A stretch of 64,000 nt of DNA from Boesenbergia rotunda (taxonomy: Eukaryota > Streptophyta > Magnoliopsida > Zingiberales > Zingiberaceae). The translations under genes and the position numbers were made by a program. The notes beneath the pieces were generated by a model. That model saw only the letters and a program-made list of their open reading frames with translations, did no database searches and was not told the origin of the DNA. Location: assembly GCA_024364735.1 (NCBI GenBank), contig JAGFNQ010000711.1:107360-171359 (forward strand), read 5' to 3'. This document shows positions 1-10,512 of this stretch, piece by piece; the first letter of the stretch is position 1, and every line of letters begins with the position of its first letter.

Positions 1-17
1 AGAAGCTCGGGACATTT

Positions 18-292
18 GATCGTTTAGCCTGACCGATCATGAAATCCCACGAAACCTACTGACCTCTCCCTGATCGTTCACTAGACCGATCAAGAGCCCA
101 ACAGAAAAACTTTTGTTCTCTCCCTGATCGGTCACCAGACCCATCAGGAGACGATCAGTAGCCTAACAAAATCACTGTATGCTCCCTGATCGGTCACCAG
201 ACCGATCAGACATTACTGGATCGGTCACCAGACCGATCCACGAAAGAGGATCGTGCCAACTTCCCTGATCGGTCACCAGACTGATCCAGCCA
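18..292. repeat. Hairpin repeats GATCGGTC-N4-GACCGATC in LTR
   Basis: About six copies of an interrupted palindrome start near 18, 72, 126, 188, 220 and 268. The best ones are perfect 8-bp arms around ACCA. At 188 the flanking pair is T/A and at 220 it is G/C, so the closing base pair changes on both sides. The same motif, read on the other strand with loop TGGT, forms a 12-copy array at 56482-57025. Confidence 0.85.
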
Positions 293-399
293 AGGCAAAT
301 TCCACTCTAAGTCAAGAGAACGAGCTTCCAGCCCTTCTCTGACTCATTCTTAGTCCCCCGGACCAAGAATCCGTGCCCAGTTTCACTCACCGGGACTTC

Positions 400-905
400 A
401 ACCTAGCCCTCCAAGCTAAGACCTGACTTCACTCACCAGGATTTCAATCAACTTAGCTCTCCAAGCTAGGACCTGGCTCTCTAAGCCAGGGTTTCATCCA
501 ACCTAGCTTCCCAAGCTAAGACCTGGCCCTCCATGCCAGGATTTCATCCAACCTAGCTTCTCAAGCTAGGATCTTACCCTCCAAGCCAGGGTTTCATCCA
601 ACCTAACTTCCCAAGCTAGGACCTGACCCTCCAAGCCAGGGTTTCATCCAACCTAGCTTCCCAAGCTAGGACCTGGCCCTCCAAGCCAGGGTTTCATCCA
701 ACCTAGCTTCTCAAGCTAGGACCTGACCCTCCAAGCCAGGGTTTCATCCAACCTAGCTTCTCAAGCTAGGACTTGGCCCTCCAAGCCAGGGTTTCATCCA
801 ACCTAGCTTCTCAAGCTAGGACCTGGCTCTCCAATCCAGAGTTTCCACCTAGTTCCACTAGGTATGCCTAGTCCCACTAGGTCTTTTCCACTCCACCAAG
901 TCCCA
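400..905. repeat. 50-bp tandem repeats made of mini-hairpins
   Basis: The block TTCATCCAACCTAGCTTC recurs every 50 bp (near 493, 543, 593, 643, 693, 743 and 793). Each unit holds two small inverted repeats, CCTAGCTT-CTC-AAGCTAGG and CCTGGC-cctccaa-GCCAGG. From about 845 to 890 a different version follows, CCTAG-ttcca-CTAGG and CCTAG-tccca-CTAGG. Confidence 0.85.
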
Positions 906-1009
906 CTAGGTGTGATTAGTCCCCGACCAGGACTTAATCTCAATCATCTCATTAACCTAAACTAAAATCGGTGTCAACATCAAAATAACAATCAGGGTCA
1001 GACTGCATC

Positions 1010-1184
1010 AACTGCGTGAACTCTTCTAATACCCAGTCGGCTATTGTGAGGGCCCCGACCCTCGAGATGAGCTTGAGAATTCCGGGAGGTTAAGTCTTCC
1101 AAGGTAGGCCTCCCGAGTGTGTCCTTGAGGGGGTCCTGTAACTTCTTCATTCTCGTGTCCACCCAGGGCTACCCAGCCCCATCA
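1010..1184 (-). repeat. Truncated 3' LTR of the gypsy element
   Basis: It matches 9047-9254, sharing the CAGTC(G/A)GCTATTGTG block, the CCCCGACCCTCGAGATGAGCT block and the terminal ACCCAGCCCCATCA. It lacks about 34 bp present in the right LTR around 9176-9210. The remaining two thirds of the LTR are lost at the junction with family A. A purine-rich tract on the minus strand (about 1187-1200, GGAGGGACATG) abuts the LTR and is the likely polypurine tract. Confidence 0.85.
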
Positions 1185-1513
1185 CATGTCCCTCCTTCGA
1201 GTCTAATCGAAGGAAGTATGGCTGACTGATCAGGCTGAGGTCAGGATGAAGAAGTTGGGCGGGCCCAAGCCTGTGTCTGCGCGCCTGTTCTGGCCATAAC
1301 TCTGTCGTGTCCCCCCCCCCCATTTTTTTTGAAGTCTCCTGACCCTGGCTGCTCTTTTGAATACGTCCCCGAGCTCCGACGATTTTAGCGGTATCTAAGA
1401 TATCAGGGTGACCTGGCGAGGCATCGACAACTGATCCCTAGCAGGTCCTTGGGGCGATCCGAATGTATCTTTACCGTACTGGCCTTCAATTGTCTCGGGG
1501 GAGGTGTTGTTTC

Positions 1514-1523
1514 CCTATAAAAG
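1514..1523 (+). promoter_or_regulatory. TATA box for the antisense ORF
   Basis: CTATAAAAG stands about 150 bp upstream of the ATG at 1669, in the same orientation as the antisense ORF and opposite to gag-pol. The spacing implies a transcript start near 1545-1550 and a leader of about 120 nt. It is the only good TATA box in this interval. Confidence 0.6.
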
Positions 1524-1668
1524 TGGGCTTGACGGCGCCCTGTGGCCGCCTTACCCTAGCTGTTGTCTCGAGCTTTTCTGCCTTATTCGCCCTTCTTCCC
1601 GGCGTTCGCCTGGTGCGAGTAACTTCCTCTTTGTCCTCCGCTTTCTTTCTTCCCCTTCCCGGGTCATA

Positions 1669-3924
1669 ATGGGAAAGACAAAGAGGTTTTCGGGATCAGA
1701 TGACTGTTCTTTGGAAGAATTGGGGTTTCATTCTGAATGGTATGAAACCATCTCCTCCAAGGTGTGGTTGGACTCTCTTCAGGCTACCTGTCAGAAATAT
1801 GGCGTTCCAACAGAGTGGGAGGTGAGGGTCCCAACCGTCGATCAACGGCCTGTGACCCCTGATGAGGGTTTTTACACCTTCTTCCTAGGGCAACTGGAAC
1901 TAGGGTTGCGCTTCCCTTTACCTTCTTACTTCATGAATGTCGCTCATTATTTTCACATCTCCCTCCACCAACTGGCTCCCAATGCCTTTGCCCAGATGAG
2001 CGGGGCTCTGATCCTCTTCAAACTTTTCGGCATTCATCTAACTCCTCGATTCTTCCACTTTTTCTTCGCCCCTGTGGGTGCTCACGGGGCCTTTGGCTTC
2101 ACCGCTTGGGGTGGCCATAAATTTTTGGGAGGCCTTCCTTCCTCTCACAAAGGGTGGAAGGAGAGATTTTTCTACGTCCATCTTCCCGAGCATCCTTTCA
2201 GCGATATTCATTGGCTAGAGAGTTTGCCTCCTGTCCCCGACTTAGGTGATTTCCAGCAGGATGCGGGCTATCAACGGGCTAAGGGGATCCTAGCCGGGAT
2301 GGAATTTCATGGGCTGCAGTTGGTGCAATGCGAGGAGCTCCTTTACCGGGCAGAGATTAGTTCGAAGACGACCCCCCCCCTCAGCCCCAATCTGCGTGAG
2401 TAGCTTCGCTCCTCGTATACCGCCCCCTTGATGTTTACTGATGCCCTCTTGTTTTTTACCTTGCAGGTGTCATCCTGCTGTCTATTGAGAAGAATAGATT
2501 TCTGAAGTGGGATCAAGCCCACGAGCAAGCCTTGATCCCGGAGGTAGTATCTTCGACTCCCGCAGGAATCCCTCTCGAGGAAGGTGACAAGGAGGGAGAA
2601 TTATTAGCGGACCCCACATCCCAGAGCGATGACATTTCGGCCCCACCCCTAGGAGTTCCCCAAGAAAGGGAGGCCTCCTCCTTGTCGAGTGTGCCTACCA
2701 CTATTCCTGTGTCCCGGAAGACCCGGCTCGAACGACGATCCCAACAAGATCGCCCCTTAAAGCGGTTGAAGAAAGGCTTGCGCCCGACTGACCCCCGAGA
2801 TGCATCTTCTCCAGCTCCCATCACCGGGGTTGAACTTCCCTCCTCCGTTGTGGCTGTGTCTCTGCCTATCGCGAGCACCGCCGTCGCTGCAACAGGTCCT
2901 CTTCGCGGGAAGGAGGTACCGGCAAGACCGCCCCGGTCTCATCGAAAGGTTCCCCTACCTGCGAAGAAGGCTAGCGACAATGCCCAATCTATCCGCATAA
3001 GAGGAGTCACCATCGAGGCATTACCCAGTGCTTCCAGTTCAGAAGAAGGCATTCCCCACCCCGGGACGTCCTTGGCCCTTCAGCTTTTCCTACTATAGAG
3101 GTTCTGGATCCTCTTTGGCGAGTAGCTCCTCCAGGCCAATGCCTGGGATTGCTGCACCAATCTCTACAGGCGGTAAACACCTTGTTCTTACTTCCCGGTT
3201 TTTCTTATCCCCCTTTTGCCGACCATCTTTATTCACTTCCCCAGGTTGCTTCGAACTGTCTGGCTACAAGCCGTTTACTGCATTCTGGAGGAGTTACCAA
3301 GGGTCTTTTACAGCAGGTAGCGGCGGCGGAGGCAGAGGCGGGCCGAGCTTGTGAGGCCAGCCTCCTACAGCTAGAGGTCAGCCGGGTCCTTCGGGAGAAA
3401 GCCGACGACTACCTGTCCTCCTTGATATCGGCCGAAGATACCTTGCACGGGTACAAGCTCTGGGAACGCCTGGGATCTGAGAGGGAAAGGGCTCTAGAGG
3501 AGGATCTACGAAAATTATCACAGGAACGGGAGCAACACCAGGCCCGCAATAAGGAATTGTCTGACCAAGTTATCCTCTTGGAGTCGGCCAAGAAGAGCCT
3601 AGAGGACCGAGGTGCCGAACTGCTTCGAGAGGTGGAGTCCCTCAAGATGGCCAGAGTCGATGCTGAGCCCTAGGTCCCTCAACAACCTCAGGACTCTGTG
3701 TCCCCCCTATCTCCGATGGAAACAGCCTATAAAGCCAAATTTTTAGGGTCGGAGGAATACGCCGACCTGGTGGCCGCCCAAGCTTTTAAGACCCTGAAGC
3801 AGGGCTTTTATGGCGCCATCAAACAGTTGGAACACGATCAGTTGCTAAAGATGGGCTCTGATTTAAGCTCTGTAACTATTCAGCACGTCTAGGACGACCT
3901 TTCCCCTGAAGAGCAGATTCTGTA
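1669..3924 (+). pseudogene. Tat antisense ORF (putative gypsy-type transposon protein)
   Basis: The protein starts MGKTKRFSGSDD. A conserved block (GLRFPLPSYFMNVAHYFHI, QLAPNAFAQMSG, FFAPVG) resembles the plant domain known as putative gypsy type transposon (Transposase_28), whose function is unknown. Exon 1 (1669-2395) joins exon 2 at 2467 through a 71-bp GT-AG intron that removes an in-frame TAG. A second possible in-frame intron is 3173-3244. The C-terminal half is a charged coiled coil rich in E, K and R (3330-3670). The copy is broken by a frameshift near 3040-3080 and by TAG codons at 3671 and 3890; reading could end at 3922. I infer that the parent protein was spliced and expressed from its own promoter. 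Confidence 0.8.
2396..2466 (+). other. Predicted 71-bp intron in the antisense ORF
   Basis: The donor GTGAGT at 2396 and acceptor TTGCAG ending at 2466 flank a T-rich stretch. Splicing joins C of 2395 to GT of 2467 as an Arg codon and keeps the frame open for about 600 more bases. Without splicing the frame ends at TAG 2401-2403. Confidence 0.7.
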
Positions 3925-4228
3925 GGATCATTATGTGCATGTCCTCCTTCCCATCTCCTCTGACTGTTGCCAGTTATATATATTTTTTTATTTTTTCTTT
4001 TTTCTTTTCAGCACTCTCTAATCATAGGCCGCATATTTGCTTAGCTTATCGTTAAACCACTTGCTCTTAGCCTGCCTTCTTGCTCGCCCCCCCCCCCCAT
4101 GTGTGTATGCGAGACTTATATCTGTCACTTATTAGGGCTGGTGCGAGGTATGGCTTCGAACATTGATCAGTTTGGGGCCGTGTGTGTATGGTTTCGCGAC
4201 CCCATCTTGACTCAGCTCTCTGTCGGGT

Positions 4229-5246
4229 GTGTACAGCTCCGAGACGAAGCCTACAGGCCGAGAGGCTGTAGGGTTTTTAATCAGCTCTTGGTCCAGGCGT
4301 GTACAGCTCCGAGGCCAAGCCTACACGCCGAGAGGCTGTAGGGTTTTTAATCAGCTCTTGGCTGGGCGTGTACAGCTCCGAGGCCAAGCCTACACACCGA
4401 GAGGCTGTAGGGTTTTTAATCAGCTCTTGGTCGGGCGTGTACAGCTCCGAGGCCAAGCCTACACGCCAAGAGGCTGTAGGGTTTTTAATCAGCTCTTGGC
4501 CGGGTGTGTACAGCTCCGAGTCCAAGCCTACACGCCGAGAGGCTGTAGGGTTTTTAATCAGCTCTTGGCCGGGCGTGTACAGCTCTGAGGCCAAGCCTAC
4601 ACGCCGAGAGGCCGTAGGGTTTTGAATCAGCTCTTGGTTGGGCGTGTACAGCTCCGAGGCCAAGCCTACACGCCGAGAGGCTATAGGGTTTTTAATCAGC
4701 TCTTGGTCGGGCGTGTATAGCTCCGAGGCCAAGCCTACATGCCGAGAGACTATAGGGTTTTTAATCATCTCTTGGTCGGGTGTGTACAACTCCGAGGACA
4801 AGCATACACGCCAAGAGGCCGTAGGGTTTTTAATCAGCTCTTGGCCGGGCGTGTACAGCTCCGAGGCCAAACCTACACACCGAGAGGCTGTAGGGTTTTT
4901 AATCAGCTCTTGGCCGGGCGTGTACAGCTCTGAGGCCAAGCCTACACGCCGAGAGGCCGTAGGGTTTTTAATCAGCTCTTGGCCGGGCGTGTACAGCTCC
5001 GAGGCCAAGCCTACACGCCGAGAGGCTGTAGGGTTTTTAATCAGCTCTTGGTCGGGAGTGTACAGCTCCGAGGCCAAGCCTACACGCCGAGAGGCTGCAG
5101 GGTTTTTAATCAGCTCTTGGCCGGGCGTGTACTGCTCCGAGGTCAAGCCTACACGCCGAGAGGCTGCAGGGTTTTTAATCAGCTCTTGGTCGGGCGTGTA
5201 CAGCTCCGAGGCCAAGCCTACACGCCGAGAGGCTGTAGGGTTTTTA
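4229..5246. repeat. 69-bp minisatellite, 15 copies
   Basis: GTGTACAGCTC recurs at 4229, 4299 and then every 69 bp to 5196. Units differ by only a few substitutions. Each unit contains the inverted pair GCGTGTA / TACACGC around an 18-nt loop. Because 69 is 23 codons, stop-free frames run through the array on both strands; these are arithmetic artefacts rather than genes. The array lies between the end of pol and the antisense ORF, in the noncoding 3' part of the element, where Tat relatives are known to carry tandem repeats. Confidence 0.95.
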
Positions 5247-5352
5247 CAAAAAATGTAGCCTTAACATTTCCCGAATGGCATACAACGCCTCTCTTTTATT
5301 AATGATACTGCAAGATAGTGGGACATTGAAAACATACATAGGCGAAAGTGCC

Positions 5353-8300
5353 TCACCCGACGATTCTACTACGTACAATAGGGGCGAAGATGTCTCGCAT
5401 GCCAGGCCTTTCCAATCTTCTGCCTTCACTGTCTTCCAAGTAGTAACTACCCCCCGTAAGTTTTTTGATCACGACATAAGGGTCATCCCACTGTGGTTCT
5501 AATTTCCCGGGATCCCCCACTGGTTTGATTCTCTTCCAGACTTGGTCACCCACCTCGAAGCTGCGGGCGATCACCCTACGGTTGTAGGCCAGCTCCATTC
5601 TCCGGCGATAGGCTTCCAGCCTTGCCATGGCCTTTTCTCATACCTCTGAGATGAGGTCTAGATCAATCAACCGCTCTCGATCGTTATCTTCCTTACGATA
5701 ATGTTGTCGTCGTGGAGATTCCTCCCCTAACTCTACTGGAATAACGGCCTCTGCCCCATAGACTAACCGGAAAGGGCTCTCGCCGGTTCCTTCTTTTGGG
5801 GTAGTCCGGTAAGCCCACAAGATTCTGGGAAGTTCTTCAACCCAACTGCCCCCAACATGCTCCAGCTTTACCTTGAGCCCTCGTAGAATTTCCCGATTGA
5901 CCACTTCTGCTTGTCCATTGCTTTACGGGTAGGCGACGAAGGTGAAGGCTTGCTGAATGCCCAACCCCTCACACCATTCCTTCAACCTTCGTCCGGAGAA
6001 CTGTCTACCATTGTCCGACACCAGCTTATGAGGGATACCGTATCTGCATACAATGTCTTTCCATAAAACCTTCATTACCGCCCCCTCTGTGATTTTGGCC
6101 AGAGGTTCCGCCTCTACCCATTTGGAGAAGTAATCAACGAGGACCAAGAGGAATTTCTTCTGCTGGGGTCCAATGGGGAAAGGCCCGACAATGTCCATTC
6201 ACCACTGGTCGATTGGACACGATACAGTAGAACCCCTTAATGGCTCCATTGGGTGATGAGAGATGTGTTGATGCCTTTGACAGACCTTGCATCTGGCCGC
6301 GAAGGAGAGCGAGTCAGCCTACACAGTAGGCCAAAAATACCCCGCCAAAAGGATTTTGCGAGCCAAGGATCTTCCTCCAATATGGCTTCCGCAGATGCCC
6401 TCATGCACTTCTCGCATTATGTAGCCAATTTCCTCTGGCCCGACACATTTAAGGAGGGGCCTGGCGTAGGCACTCTTATATAACTAATCCCCGACCAGTG
6501 TGAACCCCTCTGCTCGTCAACGAAACAACCGACTCTCTGAGCTCCCACTTGGCAAGGATCCGTCCCGGAGGAAGGATATATATGGATTCCTCCAGTCCGC
6601 GGGTCCATCTGTTCTGAGTTCTTCTCCGATTTGAGCCACCATGGCCTCCGTCACACTGGGCTCCTCCAAACGCCAAGTAGATATGGAACTAGCCAGCTTA
6701 GCTAGGTCATCGGCCCGTATATTATCTGACCTGGAAATCTTCTGCAAGAACACCTATGAGAAAGCAGTTTTCAACTGTTTGTATAGAGCTACATACCTTT
6801 GCAGCCGTTCGCAATTGACTTCAAAGCCGCCCGCTACTTGTTGAGCCACCAATTGCGAGTCTAAGTAGATTGTGATACGGCGAGCGCCCATGTGCCGGGC
6901 CGCCTGCAATCCGTCTTAAATCGCCTCGTACTCGGCTTCATTATTGGTGGCTTTGAAGTGAAGACGGATAGACAAATGCAGTGTGCCCCCCTGGGAGAGA
7001 TCAATAGCAGTCCCACTCCACTGTGTTGGCGGTTGGTGGATCCATCCACATACGCCTTCCATATACCGTCGTTCTCTACCTCCGGGATGGTCTCCAACAT
7101 GAAGTCAGAGAGAGCTTATGCCTTGATGGCGCTTCGAGGCTGATACTCAATGTCATATTCTCTTAACTCCGTCGTCCACTTGATTAGCCTGCCCGACGCC
7201 TCGGGGTTAGTAAGGACTCGGGCGAGCGGGCTATTAGTGAGGACCACGATGGGGTGTGCCAAGAAGTATGGTCGTAACCTTCGGGCCATCAGGACCAAGG
7301 CTTAGGTCAGCTTTTCCATCATGGTGTACCGCGTCTCGGCGTCGTTTAGTAGATGTCCGAAGAAGTAGATGGAATGTTGTATCCGGTCCTGCTCTCGGAC
7401 AAGCACCGACCCCACTGCTTGCTCGGCCGCTGATAAATAGATGAATAATGTCTCCCCTTCCACTGGCTTATGCAGGGTCGGGAGATCTGCCAAGTAGGCT
7501 TTCAGTTCTTCAAAGGCTTTATCACACTGGCCATCCCATTCGAATTTGGCAGCTTTTCTCAAAATTTTGAAGAAAGGGAGGGCCTTATCCGTGGATTTGG
7601 AGATAAATCATGAAAGGACAGTGATTCTGCCATTCAAACGTTGGACCTCCTTGAAGTTTTGTGGAGGTGGCATATCCAAGATAGCTTTTACCTTCTCCGC
7701 GTTGGCCTCAATCCCCCTTTCCGTCATCATGTACCCTAGGAACCTGCCACTTTTAACCCCGAACACGCACTTAGCCGGGTTTAGTTTTAACATGTGCGCT
7801 CTTAAGGTGGCGAATGTTTCCTCCAGGTCTGAAATCATGTCTCCTCCCTTTTCCGTCTTGACCAAGATGTCATCCACATATACCTCAATGTTCCTCCCTA
7901 TCTGGTGTCTGAAAACTTTGTCCATCATCCGTTGGTAGGTGGCGCCCGCGTTATGTAGGCCGAAAGGCATAATGTTGTAGCAATAGGTGCTGTCAGCTGT
8001 CACAAAACTGACCTTCTCCTGGTCTTCGGGGCGAGGGGAACTTGGTGATAGCCCTGGTATGCATCTAGCATGGAAATGAACTCGCAGCCGGCTGTTGAGT
8101 CCACCAGCCTATCTATCCTGGGTAAGGGATAACAGTCCTTCGGGCAGGCCTTGTTTAGGTCTCGGAAGTCGATGCAAACCTGTCATTTGCCTCCGGGCTT
8201 GGGAACAAGGACCACGTTGGCTAGCCATGCCGGGAACCGGACTTCCCTGATATGTCCTGCTTTTAATAGCTTCTGCACTTCCTCCCTTATGGCTTTATCC

Positions 8301-8595
8301 TGCTCCGAGGAGAAGTGCCTTCTCTTCTGCTTCACGGGACGGGCTTCGGGTGATGCATGGCTAGCGCTGGGGGGATCTCCTTGATTTCTTCAGCAACCCA
8401 AGCAAACACATCTCAGTGGCTTCGCAGGCACTCGATGAGGCGATTTCGTAGTGCCGGCGCGAGGTCGAGTGCGATGCTTGTATTTCCACCCCCGTTGTGG
8501 GGGTGGATCTGTACCTCTTCACTCTCCACCTCCCGTCGCTCTTGCTTAGGGCCTTCATCCTCCCGCGGATGAGCAAAATCCTCTGCTTCTACCAT
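5353..8595 (-). pseudogene. Gypsy (Tat) pol remnant: RT, RNase H, aRNH, integrase
   Basis: Read from 8595 downward, a short protease-RT linker (DVFAW, EIP) is followed by RT. RT has FPAWLANVVLVPKP, a W-to-stop change in the GGKWQV region, FRDLNKACPKD, a frameshift near 8015-8040, FGLHNAGATYQR and the catalytic YVDD (about 7870). RNase H follows (7302-7562), then a second RNase H (YVDGSTN at about 7050, LDSQLVAQQ). Integrase spans about 6480-5640, with an HHCC finger, the DDE residues (MDIVGPFP, VSDNGRQF, NGQAE) and the C-terminal GDQVWKR module to 5353. Premature stops near 6210 and 5923 fit W-to-TGA and Q-to-TAA. No functional polyprotein can be made. Confidence 0.9.
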
Positions 8596-8623
8596 TGGCG
8601 CTCCTTCGGGTGCTCTTTCGAAT

Positions 8624-8642
8624 TCCCACAGACGACGCCAAA
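8624..8642 (-). other. Gypsy primer binding site
   Basis: On the minus strand, directly inside the 5' LTR end (GGAACA), lies TTTGGCGTCGTCTGTGGGA. This form is typical of the primer site next to the 5' LTR of plant Tat/gypsy elements. I did not match it to a particular tRNA. Confidence 0.7.
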
Positions 8643-8644
8643 TT

Positions 8645-9254
8645 TGTTCCGGAAAGAGTCGTCGACGATGATCGGTCGCTGAGGATCAGCCCCTGCGGAG
8701 GTGGCTATGTCGCCGAGGAACGAGAGAATCCTGCGAGAGTAATACGAGCGTTAAGGGACACGCCGGTTAGGGTCCGGCGGAGTCCACTCTGACGCTCAAG
8801 TTAGTATGCCGGCCGAACGAGGGTGCTCAAGAAAGGAAATATGCAGAGATGAGAAAGCATATCCCTCCCCTCGGAGGGGTTGAACTACCTTTTATCTTAC
8901 CGTAGATCGCCCGATCGTGCCCCCTTCATTGGTGTCACGATTCCAATATTTGAGTCACGGTCCCCGCGTTTGGTGATGAGGGGATATATCTCGAAACAGC
9001 CGGCGCCCCTACCATTCTTCCCCTCATGGGTCCAACGGGATGGGAGGAGGGTGTGTGAATTCTTCTAATACTCAGTCAGCTATTGTGGGGGCCCCGACCC
9101 TCGAGATGAGCTCGGGAATTCCGTGAGGTTAAGTCTACCAAGGTGGGCCTCCCGAGTGTGTCCTTGAGGGGGTCCCGAGACTTGAGTGAGGGGATCAAGC
9201 CGGGCCCTTAACTTCTTCATTCTCGTGTCCACCCAGGGCTACCCAGCCCCATCA
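8645..9254 (-). repeat. 5' LTR of the gypsy element
   Basis: It is about 610 bp and bounded by TG...CA (minus strand TGATGGGG to CCGGAACA). Its outer 200 bp match the truncated LTR at 1010-1184. Only the right flank (AGATG) survives, so no target duplication can be tested. Confidence 0.82.
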
Positions 9255-10450
9255 AGATGAATTTGGGATGATCGGTTCAGTCCCACGGAGGATTTTCATC
9301 GGTCATCAGGGTAAATCAGAAAGCGCTCGTAATGGGCGGTTTAAAAGTCCAGCGTCCCAAAATTCGCACCATATTTAAAAAAAAAATCCTTCAAAATAAA
9401 CCGTAGCTAGGATGCTAACGAGTAGTCTACAAGAATGGTTAATCAAGACAAGGTGACAAGTAGATGGGAGGCATCAACACATCGCTTGTGATGACCAAAA
9501 GGAGAGCAATCATGGAAGATGGGAAGAGACAATCTAATCCATGACTCACGGGTTTAGCAACTATAGGTCATAAACAAGTTGAAACGAGGCATTTCTGTTT
9601 ATGACCGGATCCAATTGATCAAGATAAACGATCAATCAATCAACTTTAAATGTGAGGCAGTAGCCCCGTCATATAGTAGTAAAATATCTTTTCAATTTTT
9701 CAAATATTGAAGGATTAAGTTTAGTTTCGACGAATTCTTAATAAACGATTCATCTAAAAATACTTGATTGATCGGTCGTCTACTACAAGTACTTTTTGAT
9801 TTACTTGGATGATGCGTCAGAAATTTTTGTAGAATCATGCCGGTCATCTCAAAATTAGTAAACATAAATTGAATAAATGATGCTAGTTAAAAAAATAAAA
9901 ATAAGTGTGAGGCAGTAGCCATAAACTGAATCCTTCACTTTGAAACCCTAATGATGTTTCAGCCACCAGGCATGCAAACAAAGCCATCAAGTTTTTAGCA
10001 GTTGACTTGATATCAGTATTATGCAATTTGACAGTTTCACAATAGAGATCATGTAGGTGTTTAAAATGCCAGGACGAAATGTTTCTTAAATCATGGCCAG
10101 TTTTTGTTCTCCAGATCAGAATGAGAGAAAAACAGAAGCAAAAAAAAAAAATTAAGAACTATCATCTTCTTCACAAAAATAAAAAATAAAAAAGAAAGAA
10201 AGAATGAAAAAGCTATCATGTCATTCTTTAACACTTTAGATCTGTCATGAGCTTTGTGTTCTTTTGAGTTATGATGTGTTTACCATCACAAAGATGCCGG
10301 AAACCAGCACGATCGCTCGACTGGAAAGCATTCAATTTTGTTTTCGAAATGCAAACGAAGACGCTCCATCATCGTTCAATTCAAGCTCAATGGCGATTCT
10401 CGTGAAATGTTCCATGTGAGATGAGTTAAAGAGGCAGCTCTCTCCCGCAC
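9255..10450. other. Intergenic, no gene seen
   Basis: AT-rich sequence between the gypsy LTR and the LRR gene. I see no ORF of value, no terminal repeats and no RNA gene. Its right end is the promoter of the LRR gene. Confidence 0.5.
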
Positions 10451-10451
10451 C

Positions 10452-10459
10452 CTATAAAT
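10452..10459 (+). promoter_or_regulatory. TATA box of the LRR gene
   Basis: CTATAAAT lies 61 bp before the start codon at 10513, so the leader is short, about 30 nt. Confidence 0.6.
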
Positions 10460-10512
10460 TACAGAGCTTCCTGAGCTTTCCTCAATCCTCCTCATCACTT
10501 CCATTCCATGCC

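Larger units (their letters stand above)
1..1009 (-). mobile_element. SIRE-like Ty1/copia LTR fragment (family A), reverse
   Basis: The reverse complement of this stretch matches the start of the LTR at 55887. Both share the opening TTGATGCAG, a CAGTCTG(A/G)CCCTGATTGTT block, then short tandem repeats, then GATCGGTC palindromes. Here the order is reversed, so the LTR start lies at about 1009 and the rest runs off the left edge. At 1009/1010 it abuts the truncated 3' LTR of the gypsy element, so it most likely inserted there. No coding sequence is present. Confidence 0.75.
1010..9254 (-). mobile_element. Ty3/gypsy element, Tat-type, defective
   Basis: On the minus strand the order is 5' LTR (8645-9254), primer site, pol (reverse transcriptase, RNase H, second RNase H, integrase), a 69-bp tandem array, an antisense ORF on the plus strand, and a truncated 3' LTR (1010-1184). 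A second RNase H domain and an antisense ORF between pol and the 3' LTR are hallmarks of the Tat lineage. Gag and protease are missing, pol carries stops and a frameshift, and the 3' LTR is cut by family A. The element is dead for autonomous movement. Confidence 0.88.

Noticed and set aside
1..300. CRISPR-like pattern of palindromic repeats with varied spacers
   Set aside because: This is plant nuclear LTR sequence. Spacers differ in length, no cas genes are present, and the motif belongs to LTR A.
4277..5215. 312-codon minus-strand frame with a 23-residue repeat
   Set aside because: It is the 69-bp array read in frame. Other frames on the plus strand are also open for the same reason, and there is no conserved domain.
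9255..9260. Target duplication for the gypsy element
   Set aside because: The left end is destroyed by element A, so no comparison is possible.
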